This document shows, in pieces, positions 14,752 to 25,800 of a stretch of DNA of 41,173 bases. A model generated the notes under the pieces. It saw only the letters and a list, made by a program, of their open reading frames with translations. It was not told the DNA's origin and searched no databases. Source of the stretch: a virus; IMG/VR virus record IMGVR_UViG_3300025118_000041, positions 1 to 41,173 of that record, one strand, 5' to 3'. The stretch's first letter is position 1; every line of letters starts with the position of its first letter. Both the position numbers and the translations under genes were made by a program.

Positions 14752-15423
14752 ATGGTTAGTATAGATACGGTATATCAAAAAGTTTTAGCATTTGCTAATA
14801 AAGAGCAAAGAGGTTATATAACGCCTCAAGAGTTCAATCTATTTGCTGACCAAGCACAAATGGAAATATTTGAACAATATTTTTATGATTTAAACCAACA
14901 TCAAAGAATTCATGGTAGCTCCGAAGAATATAGCGATATGTCACATAATTTAAATGAAAAGATTGCTTTTTTTGAAAGTGTCGCCGCTGTAACTCAAGGA
15001 GGATCAATAACCGCTACTGATTTGTATAGACTAGGTACTGTTGTTAACGCTATTGGCGTGGAAGTTGAAGAAGTGCAACAAAACGAACTTTTATATCTAA
15101 CAAAATCACCTCTTACAATACCAACTGCTAATAGACCTGTATATGTTAGAATAGGACCATTATCATTAAACATGACTCCTGCCGCGCCCGGTAATTGTAC
15201 TTACGTAAGAAAACCATTAAAACCTAGTTGGGGATATGTTGTAGTTAATGGAAAAGCTCTTTACAATCCTTCAACTGTAGTTAATTTCGAGTTACATCCA
15301 GCAGAAGAAAGTGAGTTGGTTTATAAAATATTAAAATTTGCAGGTATTTCAATGAAAAAAGATGATATTGCAAGAGCAGGGCAAGTACAAGAACAATTAC
15401 AAGTTCAACAAGAAAAACAATAA
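14752..15423 (+). CDS. Head-tail connector/adaptor-type virion protein
   Basis: A 223-aa protein. The helical N-terminus (TVYQKVLAFANKEQRGYITPQEFNLFADQAQMEIFEQYFYDLNQ) is a widespread signature in marine phage tail genes. A beta domain follows (GTVVNAIGVEVEEVQQNELLYL, RPVYVRIGPLSLNMTP, GNCTYVRKPLKPSWGYVVVN), and the C-terminus is a Gln-rich helix (GQVQEQLQVQQEKQ). Helical bundle first, then beta elements, precedes the ring protein and nozzle-like gene, the place held by adaptors in podoviruses. The next gene starts 4 nt after the stop. It is probably one layer of the neck; which layer cannot be told. Confidence 0.65.
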   Translation: MVSIDTVYQKVLAFANKEQRGYITPQEFNLFADQAQMEIFEQYFYDLNQHQRIHGSSEEYSDMSHNLNEKIAFFESVAAVTQGGSITATDLYRLGTVVNAIGVEVEEVQQNELLYLTKSPLTIPTANRPVYVRIGPLSLNMTPAAPGNCTYVRKPLKPSWGYVVVNGKALYNPSTVVNFELHPAEESELVYKILKFAGISMKKDDIARAGQVQEQLQVQQEKQ

Positions 15424-15427
15424 ATAA

Positions 15428-16807
15428 ATGGGATTAATAAATCAAACGCAAGAAAGTTATTACGATAGCAATAGTTTTGGGAACTACCAATTTACATCTT
15501 TAAACGATATAGTAAATCAATTTATTATTGCTTACGTGGGTGAGGGCAAAATAATATCTAAAATTAAAAGAACTGATGTTGCTTTTCACGCTCAAAGAGC
15601 GTTACAAGAATTATCTTTTGATACGTTTAAATCCTGTAAAGCACAAGAAATAACGGTACCGGCAACATTACAAATGGCACTTCCTCAGGATTATGTAAAC
15701 TATACTAAAGTTAGCTGGGTAGATTCTGCTGGTGTAAAACGTATATTATATCCTACTAGTAAATCTTCAAATCCAACAAGTCCTCAAATTGATTCAGATG
15801 GTGATTTAATGTTTGAAAGTAGTGGAGATTTAATATCTTCTGGCAATATGTTGGGTGGAGAAACTTTTGAAGGTGGTCCAAATAATTGGAATTTAAATGT
15901 TACCGCTAGAGATGGAGGAGCTCAAACAGGTATATTAATTAACTCAAATACTGGAGCAACTGGTCAAACAGATAACAACTTTACTACTTCTGTTGGTTGG
16001 CTTTGGCATAATAATAAATTAAAACTTTTTAATTCTGTTGGTAATAACGCTATAAGACAAACTAACGTGCCAATATATAGTGGTGAAACATATACACTTA
16101 CATTTACTATAAGCGATTATGTTGCTGGAAATTATACTTGGTATCTTGTAGATGAAGACGGTAAAAGATTTACAGGCACTACTGTTTCCGCTAATGGTAC
16201 GTATACACAAACTATTGACATGTCAACAGGTACTTTTCCAAACGCAACTTGGGGACCTCAAACTATAGCTTTTAGAAACGATAATACTGGTACTGGAACT
16301 GATAGTATTACTTTAGATAACGTTTCTTTAGTGAGAGTTGGTGATGAGGAAACATCTGCTGCTTGGAGCGGTTACAAGTCCAATGTTCCATCGGAAAATA
16401 ATAATGACGATTACGAAGATGATACATACTGGCCTATCGCTGGAAATAGATACGGATTAGATCCTCAACATGCCCAGGCTAATGGTTCGTTTTATATAGA
16501 TTGCATTTCTGGAAAAATACATTTTAGTTCTAATATTTCTGGTAAAAGCGTAATATTAGATTATATAAGTGATAGTCTTGGGACGGACGAAGAAATGCAA
16601 GTTCATAAATTTGCAGAAGAAGCTATGTATAAATGGATTGCTTACGCAATATTATCTACAAGGGGAAATACGCAAGAATATATAGTTCGAAGATATAAAC
16701 AAGAAAGATTTGCGGCTATTAGAAACGCAAAACTAAGACTATCTAATATTAAATTAGAAGAAATTACTCAAATTTTAAGAGGCAAATCAAAACAAATAAA
16801 ACACTAG
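15428..16807 (+). CDS. Ring/adaptor protein with inserted beta-sandwich domain
   Basis: A 459-aa protein with a conserved backbone in two parts: residues 20-130 (FTSLNDIVNQFIIAYVGEGKI, RTDVAFHAQRALQELSFDTF, LPQDYVNYTKVSWVDSAG) and 307-459 (RYGLDPQHAQANGSFYIDCISG, SVILDYISDSLG, MQVHKFAEEAMYKWIAYAIL, NIKLEEITQILRGKSKQIKH). The helical ends plus central strands suit a T7 gp11-type or crAss-like ring protein of the neck. Between them, about residues 136-305, lies a beta-sandwich of the carbohydrate-binding-module type: ETFEGGPNNWNL, SGETYTLTFTISDY and DSITLDNVSLVRV are hallmark strands of CBM4/9-like domains. The insert probably projects from the neck and could bind glycans. The backbone call is by family memory; the insert by motif. 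Confidence 0.7.
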   Translation: MGLINQTQESYYDSNSFGNYQFTSLNDIVNQFIIAYVGEGKIISKIKRTDVAFHAQRALQELSFDTFKSCKAQEITVPATLQMALPQDYVNYTKVSWVDSAGVKRILYPTSKSSNPTSPQIDSDGDLMFESSGDLISSGNMLGGETFEGGPNNWNLNVTARDGGAQTGILINSNTGATGQTDNNFTTSVGWLWHNNKLKLFNSVGNNAIRQTNVPIYSGETYTLTFTISDYVAGNYTWYLVDEDGKRFTGTTVSANGTYTQTIDMSTGTFPNATWGPQTIAFRNDNTGTGTDSITLDNVSLVRVGDEETSAAWSGYKSNVPSENNNDDYEDDTYWPIAGNRYGLDPQHAQANGSFYIDCISGKIHFSSNISGKSVILDYISDSLGTDEEMQVHKFAEEAMYKWIAYAILSTRGNTQEYIVRRYKQERFAAIRNAKLRLSNIKLEEITQILRGKSKQIKH

Positions 16808-16810
16808 TAC

Positions 16811-19800
16811 ATGCCAGAGATTAAGAATCAGTTTACCGGTGGTAAAATGAACAAGGATGTAGACGAAAGACTTGTTCCCAAAGGTGAATATAAAGATGCT
16901 ATGAATATACAAGTATCGACCTCAGAAGGATCTGATGTTGGTACTATTCAAAATATATTAGGAAATTTACCTGGATGCACTGCTGACTATATACAAAGCG
17001 GATCTTATACAGTGGGATCCATAGCTGATGAAAAAAATGATTCTTTATATTGGCTTGTTTCGGGTTCTGAAAACGTATCTGGACAAAGCTTGTTAGTTGA
17101 TGAAGATATTAGTTTTAAAGACATGATAATACGTCATGATGTCTCAGGGCAAACTTGTCAACCTGTCTTTGTTGATAAATATAAGTTTTGTATTGGTTTA
17201 TCAGGTCTTAGTGGAGTAGGAAATTCTATAATACTACCAGATAGTGATTTACTTTCGCAAATTGTAAATGGTATGAATGCTACTGGATATGGCAATAATA
17301 ATGTTATATTTGGACCAACACCAATAAATGGTATTGGAGCTGTAACTATGCTACCTCTTAATTACCAATCTGAAGCTATACCTGACCCTGGTGTTCCCTT
17401 TACGCCACCAGATATTCCTATTGGAGATATAAATAATACTAATATGTATATTAGAGGTTTTTGGGATGATACTACTAGTAAATATACTAATATTCATTAC
17501 GACCAATCTGTTGATACTACATTCGCGCCAATATCACAAGCAAATCTACCTCCAGATGGTGCGTCTCAATTCTGGATACCAGCTTCAGATTTACCAGCGC
17601 CACATAATATAACACCAGGTAGTCAAATTCAAAGCGTTTTAGCTCAATCTTATTATGGATGTCCAGGAGGGGGGAATTGCAACGCAAATGTTTTAAATGG
17701 ATTTGGCCACGTAACGGTTTATGATATTGTTTTAGGGCAAGTAACAAGTCATTTAGGAATCCCTATCCAAGCGTGGATAATAACCGTTGGAATTCCAGGC
17801 GGGCAGTATGACGGTGGTATAAATAGAGTTCATTATTGTTGGAGTGATCAAAGTGGAAATCAATATGGTTGTAGTTGGATGACTGGTATATGGCAAAAAG
17901 ATGCAAGTATTCTTGCTGGTTACCAAAACGCAGAGGCTTTTCCTTTTTATGAATTAGAAACTAATATTGCCCCAATTACTTTCACTCAATATACATATAC
18001 AGTAACTAATGTTATAAATATAGAACCTACTTCATCCGGGTGGTTAGATGAGGTTTACAATGTACTTTTTGATGAAAATGGTCAACCTACTGGTAGCGCA
18101 CTACAGATTACGTCTACAGGTGGTGGAAGTAATTTTCCACCTAACTCATGTATTGATCCTAACAGCGTTATTGACGCGGTTGGTTTTGATCCGGCAACAG
18201 GAAGTTATGATAATGAATTTGAAATAATTGATTGTAGTACCGGTGTAGCAATACCGGATGGGGTAATACTTCAAAATACTAACGGAGATCCTATTACTTT
18301 ATGGATAATTGGAGACGCTCTTGATGCTATTATACTAAGTGAAGATGTTGATTTCACCGGTGTAGATACTGTTTGTTTTGAATCAGACAGAATTTTAAAC
18401 TTTGACCAAAACAGATTAATTACTGGTATCGATATTATTGATGACATGTTATTTTGGACAGATAATTTTTCTGAACCAAAGAAAATAAACATATCACGAA
18501 GTATACAAGGTACAGATCCTTCGGGCGAAATACACACAGCTGTTATTAATCAAGATGCGGGATATAATTTAACGCCTAATTACAATCCTATTAAAGAAGA
18601 ACATATTACGGTTATTAAAAAAACGCCTAAAAATGCGTTGAATTTAGAACTTAGCGACGGTAGAGATCCTTCGTTAAGCTATGCAGGAATAACAGGCGTA
18701 GGATTAGATACAGCCACATCATCAATAATAAACTCTTCTAATCCTGCTGTGCAATATGATTTTTCAACTTTATCAATTGGAGATACTGTTAGTTTTTATA
18801 TACAAACAGATTATGATGGCTTAACGCAAATGGATTTTGCCTGGGAAGAAGGTGGTTATTTATTGTTAAGAGAATTTAATGAGGGTCCTCCCGCTTCCGC
18901 TCCAAACGTGCCTCTTGCTAATTGGACAATAAGAGGTTTGATAACAGAATGGCAATCTAATAAATTTGAGAATATTACAGGGGGCCTTGTTCAAGTGCAA
19001 ATACAAGTTGTGGGTTTAAATGGAACTCCATTAGATCCAGATCCAAATAATTTAGGAGGCTCGTTATATTATGTTGTTGATTACGAAGATACAGACCCCG
19101 TTATATTTGAAGATAAACTACCAAGATTTTCTTATAGGTATAAATATGAAGACGGTGAATATTCTACTTTTGCACCGTGGTCTGAAGTTGCGTTTTTACC
19201 TACTGGATTTGATTACGAACCAAAAAGGGGTTGGAATACTGGTATGTTAAATAATCTTAAATCTATAAAAGTTAAAGGTTTTAAACCAACAACTGCAATA
19301 TTACCAACAGGTAGAGATGTGGTTGAGATAGATATACTTTATAAAGAAGATACCTCTCCAAACGTATATCTTGTTCAATCTATTAGTCCTGTAGATATAC
19401 TTCCTGCTGGAATTTCTCAACTACCTTGGTATTCTGGTGAATATATAATAAAATCAGAAACAATAAAAGCCACGCTTCCCTCTAATCAACTTTTACGACC
19501 ATGGGATAACGTTCCTAAAAAAGCATTAGCACAAAGTATTAGTGGTAATAGAATGATATATGCTAATTACGAGCAAAATTATGATTTAAAAGTTAACGGT
19601 CAGAGTTACAAGCCAGACTTTAAAAATAGTTTAACTGCTTGGACAGCACCAATTCTTGGTGTTCCTGAAAAATCAATTAAATCTTTAAGAGATTACAAGT
19701 TAGGAGTTGTTTTCACAGATAAATACGGTAGAGAAACTCCAGTTTTAATTAGTGAAAATGGTGGTTTTAAAGTAGAGAAAAAAGATTCTTTAAACGCAAA

Positions 19801-22800
19801 TAGATTAAAAGTTGGATTAAGAGGTAGTGTGCCGCCAGAAATGACTTATTATAAGTTTTATATAAAAGAAACTTCTAGTGAGTATTATAACTTAGCTATG
19901 GATCGTTGGTATAATGCAGAGGATGGTAATCTGTGGTTGGCATTTCCATCTTCTGATAGAAACAAAGTAGACTTAGATACTTCTTTATATTTTAAAAGAG
20001 GAGTTGATGGGGATGAAAACGTTTTTGAAAACTCTACAAGATATAAAGTTTTAGCTATAGAAAACGAAGCTCCTGAATTTATTAAAACTAGAAGAATACG
20101 TATAGGTACAGTAGCACATTATGCGGGTACAAACCAGCTTTTTGGTAACACAACAGATAATCTTAGTGATGCTCCACGGGTAACCGGTGTGTCTTTTAAA
20201 ATGAATTATTATGATTTTTTTGGGACTAGTCTTTCTAAAATGGAAGATATCAAAGAAGATATATATATACAGTTTGTTAGTTCAGGTGATTATTCTAGTC
20301 AATATAAAGTTTCAGAGATAACATCTGACTTTGACGCAACAGCTACTCCAGCTGCCACCAACCCAGGCGAATACCATGTAACTCTCGACACTAATCTTAA
20401 AGATGATATAAACTTTATATTTGATGATGCTTCTGGGGCAAATTTTATACTAGATGACACTAAAGTTGTATTTACAAAAGCCGTTGTAGAAAATAAACCA
20501 AAGTTTGATGGTAGATTTTTTGCTAAAATTGAAAATGATGGTAAAATACAAACACAAATAACAGATGATTCCGTTGGCGTAAACTATTTAGAAGTAACAT
20601 CAAAAAAAGTTTATCTTTTAGAAGATGATTCCCAGCTTAAGGATATATCTAGAATAGCAGTTACGACACCAGGGATAAGTTTAGTGCAATTTGATTACAG
20701 TGGATATCAGTTTACTGGTGGTTACATGGATGGAAATACTGAAATGGATATTGAAAATCCTGGCGGTATTAACCAAAATTACCATGCCGCTAGAAACGCT
20801 TATTTTCAATTAGGAAGAGATTTTGAATCATGGGATTATTCAAATCCAGGTGGTGGTGGTGGTTTTAGTAATATTGAAGACTGGCACCATTGGACTAATA
20901 AATTATTTTATCCTGAGATGATAAATGAAAATTGGGCGGACAAGGGGTATAAAAGTGAAATCGACCAATCCCAAGTAGGGGTATGGTTTATAGATAGATC
21001 AACTAAAAAATACTCACTAAGTACGTCTGGCCCTGATGATAATGCGTTAGTTTGGCCAGGTGATTCGGATATTTGGCCATCTTCTTATGGTCCGCATAAC
21101 ATGAACCACGTTTCACCCGCATGTAATTTTGCAACTAATTCTGTACTAGGGGGATGCGGTTTTACAGGAGCAGCATGGTTTGATGACACTGGTGGTGGTA
21201 TCACACACACATCTACACATTCTCTAATAGATTTAGGTTTTGGAGGTTTTGGAGGGATAGAAAATTGGGCCGCTGATCTTAGTAATGATTTCGGTGATTG
21301 TGGTATAAACGGTTATGATTTAGATGACTCTATCACTGATACGGATAATTATTTTGGTGTTGGAAATGGTAATACTAATTGGAACGATTCACAGACGACT
21401 AAATTTGTTGAAGCATTAAGTGCTGGTTTTACTTTTAGATGGAGAGAGGATCCAACAGAAACGATATATAAAATTGAGGGACAGACTTCATACCAGAAAA
21501 ACTATCGTTTTGGTAGAGTTGATGATGGATTTTGTAATAATAGAACTCACCTAACCGGCGCCTTGTCATCTTACACTAAAACATTTAGTATAAAAGTAAC
21601 TCCATCTATGGTTGGATGGGATCCAGCAGCACCTCCAGGTACGTACATGACTAATGGGCTACATTTAGGTAACGGAGTGTTTCACGACACATTAGTGGTA
21701 ACCGGTATAACAGGTTCGCCATCCAGTCCCGCAAGTGTTTCAAGTGGCGACGCCACTATGATGTTACAAGACGTAAGTTCTATAAAAGTAGGTATGTCCG
21801 CGGGTACAAATACCAATATTCCTTTAGCTTCAAAAGTTGTTTCTGTAGATCCACTGACTAACATTATTGTATTAGACTTAGGCACAACCGGTACTATTGC
21901 TGCTGGTACTACGCTTTCGTTTGGATTTACAATAAGAATAGTATCTGCACACATGTATGGTATAGCTGGTAACCTTATACTTCCAAGAGAAAATTATATA
22001 ATAGTTGATAGGAAAACAACAGAATGTAGTAATGGGAATACTTTAAAACCCACATATACTCTTCATAAAGGAATGAAGCTTGATATGTATAATTTAGATA
22101 GCTCAAGCGATATTGCGGGGGATATGTGCATAAAAGAAATAGATGAGCATCCTAATGGATGGAAACTTACAATGGGTGGATATAACGGGCCAATAAATTA
22201 CTGGGGCGGTAGTGGTGGTGGAAATCTTAGTGTTAATTTTGCCGCGGATAATAGAATGGTTTTCAAGCAAGTATCTATGAATGGGGCAAGTAATTTTACG
22301 GAAGCCAACACTGATTTAGGCCAAGTAAATGCACCTCACCTTGAGGGATATCCTTCTTTTGCGTTAGGGCGACTATGTGCTGTTGGTTATGATATGGTAA
22401 TATTGGAACCTGTTGACGAATATAGTGACGGAGGAAATTTACCAGAAAATCCTTTTGTTTGGGAGACGGAACCTAAAGAAGATACTGATCTAGATATTTA
22501 CTATGAGATAAGTGAAAATAACCCAACCAAACTAAGTAGAGATACTATTAATACAGCAATACCGATAAATTCTATAGTAACGAGTAATTCTGGAGAAGGT
22601 GGAACATGGAATAATGTAACGGTAGTATTTAATTCATCTGCATCTGGACAGGAGATAGGTATATCCGAACTTATGTGGGTTGGTCCTGGTCTCGCGCCTA
22701 ATGGTACGTATCCATTAGAAGTGGGTAGTATTTTGCAAATAACAAAACCTAATGGCGTAGTATTCAGCGTAGAAATTGAGGAAATATTCCCATATGCTTC

Positions 22801-25800
22801 TTTTATGCTGAATGCTTCTAATCGATTCAAACTTAAGAATAGTTTACATCGTAGCAATTATCATTTAAATTGGCATAATTGTTATTCTTTTGGAAATGGT
22901 GTTGAATCTAATAGAATTAAAGATACTTTTAACTCACCTTTTATATCAAATGGAGTTAAAGTATCATCGACACTGGGGGAGGACTACAATCATGAACATA
23001 GAAAAAGCGGATTAATTTACTCTGGAATATACAATTCAACTTCTGGCGTTAATAATTTAAATCAATTTATAGCAGCTGAAAAAATAACTAAAGATATAAA
23101 TCCTATTTACGGTAGTATTCAAAAGTTACAAGCTGGATGGGGACAGGCTGGTGATTTAATAGCTCTTTGCGAGGATAGAATATTAAAAATACTAGCCAAT
23201 AAAGATGCTTTGTTTAACGCCGATGGAAACACTAACATTACTGCTACAAATAAGGTTTTAGGAACTGCGACTCCTTATTCGGGAGAATATGGAATATCTA
23301 AAAATCCAGAGTCATTTGCTTCAGAAGCCTATAGAGCATATTTTACTGATAAAGTTAGGGGCGCTGTAATGAGATTATCTATGGACGGTTTAACCGCTAT
23401 ATCCGATCACGGTATGAAAGATTGGTTTAGAAAAAATTTAAAATTAAGCAATAGATTAATTGGTAGTTATGATGATAAAAAAGATGAATATAATATAACT
23501 TTACCTGATGTAAATAAAACTGTTTCATTTAAAGAAGATGTAAGAGGTTGGGTTAGTTTTAAATCTTTTGTACCTGAAAATGGTATTAGTTGTGCTAATG
23601 AATATTTTACTTTTAAACAAGGAGAAATATGGAAGCATCATGACGAAACTCCATATTTACCTGGATCTGGAAATAGAAATACTTTTTACGGAACATTTTC
23701 TAATAGTGATTGGTCTAGTTTTACCGCTATTTTAAACGAAGCCCCTGGTAGCATTAAGACTTTTCATACTTTAAATTATGAGGGCACGCAGTCAAAAATA
23801 GACGCTTTAACAAATTATAATATATATATTCCAGGTACGGCTAACGCTCAAACTGGCACGCCTGGAGTTGTAGATGTAAATTATCCATTAGGAATATCTG
23901 ATGGTGAGTATTATAATTTAACAGCAAAGGAGGGTTGGTATGTTGAAGATATTCACACGGATTTAGAATCAGGTGGTTTAAATGAATTTATAGAAAAAGA
24001 AGGTAAGTGGTTTAATTATATAAAAGGTAAAGTAGGAAGCGTTACTGATGGTGGTAATATTATCAGTGGTTTTGACAATGCTGATTTTTCATTTCAAGGT
24101 CTAGGCATGATGGTGACAGCACCTACTATAAGCAGCGCATTTGGATGTACTGATGATTCAACTGGTACTACCCCTAGCGGAGTTGTATATAATATTTATG
24201 TTAATTATGATCCATTGGCGCAGGCAAATGATGGTTCTTGTATGTTAGCTGTACTTGGGTGCACTGATCCAAATGCGGATAATTATGATTGTGCAACTGC
24301 GGTTAACTCAAATTCAACATCGCCTTGTAGTGATTTTGTAACTGTAGATGATGGTTCTTGTAATATTTATGGTTGCTTAGACTCTAACGCTAACAATACA
24401 AATCTAACAGCGACGGTACATGATCAATCGCAGTGCACTTATGATATTTATGGCTGTATGAACTCAGACGAGTGGAATCAAAATTTACAAACTGGTAGTA
24501 TTTTAAATTACGATCCGCTTGCTACAGTTCCTTGTAATGGAATTAATGGTAATTACCCTAATTATACTCCAATTCCTTGTGAGCTAGATGATACAGAGTT
24601 AGGAACATATCAAACTGGGCTTGGAATTTCAGGACTTGGATGCTGTTGTCAGATTGCAATTCCTGGTTGTATGGATCCTACTGCAAGTAATTTTAACGAA
24701 TACGCTACTGTTTCATGTATTGGTTGTTGTTTATTTAATTTTCCAGGATGTACAATTAGTACGGCTTGTAATTATGATAACACAGCTAATAATAATGACG
24801 GTTCATGTACTTTTTGTAACGATCCTCTTGCTAATAACTTTGATGGTTATGACACTGATGGCGTAACCCCACTAGCTACTTGTGATATTGGTTGTGTTTA
24901 TTGCATGGCTCCTACAAATTTAGTAGTAGCTATTCCAGAGGCTCCAATAAGTCAGCAAACAAATGTAAATATAGTAATGGATACGCCACTTGTACCACCA
25001 GGTGCTCAAATAAGTAGTTTTACTGTTGAATATTCTAGTGATGGTGGCGCTACATTTACCACGTTTACTAATACTTGGGTTCCTTATGGAATCAACTCAT
25101 CAACAGGAACTATAGGTGTTTTTCTACAAATTAGTGGTTTAACAGCTGGCACAGACTATACGTTTCGAGTAACCTCAAATTGTAGTGCTGGGACATCATT
25201 ATTAAATCCAACTTGGAGTACTACTTCATCTACTACGGTTACAGGTAGCACCTCGCCTCCACCGCCACCTGGGTGTACTGATCCTTTAGCATGTAATTAT
25301 GATAACACGCCTGGGTTAGTAGATGATGGTTCTTGTATAGATGCTGTTAATTGCACAGGCTGTGGAACTATTGGTTATGATGAGTTTTGTGATACTTGTT
25401 GGGACCCAATATTATTAGTCGCGGTACCTCCTAACACTGTTGGTGGTGGCCCTTATGTATTTACAGATGGAGCGCTTTGTCAAACTCCAAATCTTGGTGG
25501 TTGTATGACTCAAGGTGCGTCAAATTATGATTCGACGGCCACATTTGATGATGGTTCGTGTTATTATGATATTTTTGGATGTTCTGATCCATTAGGAATA
25601 AATTATAACTCAGCTGTAACTATTGATGATGGGAGTTGTTTATACTGCGAGTATGGGTGTACAGATCCATTAGCATTCTTATACAGTCCAACCGCAACAT
25701 GTGATAATCAAACGTGTTTACATCCTGGATGTACAGATCCTACTGCTGATAATTACGGATGGGGTAATGTTCCTGGTGATGGCACAAACCCAAACCCTTG

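Noticed and set aside
24621-24866. Out-of-frame Leu/Val-rich open frame in the repeat region (and the similar one at 25701-25946)
   Set aside because: Both are +2 shadows of the TGT/GAT-rich Cys-repeat codons; the hydrophobic look is an artefact.
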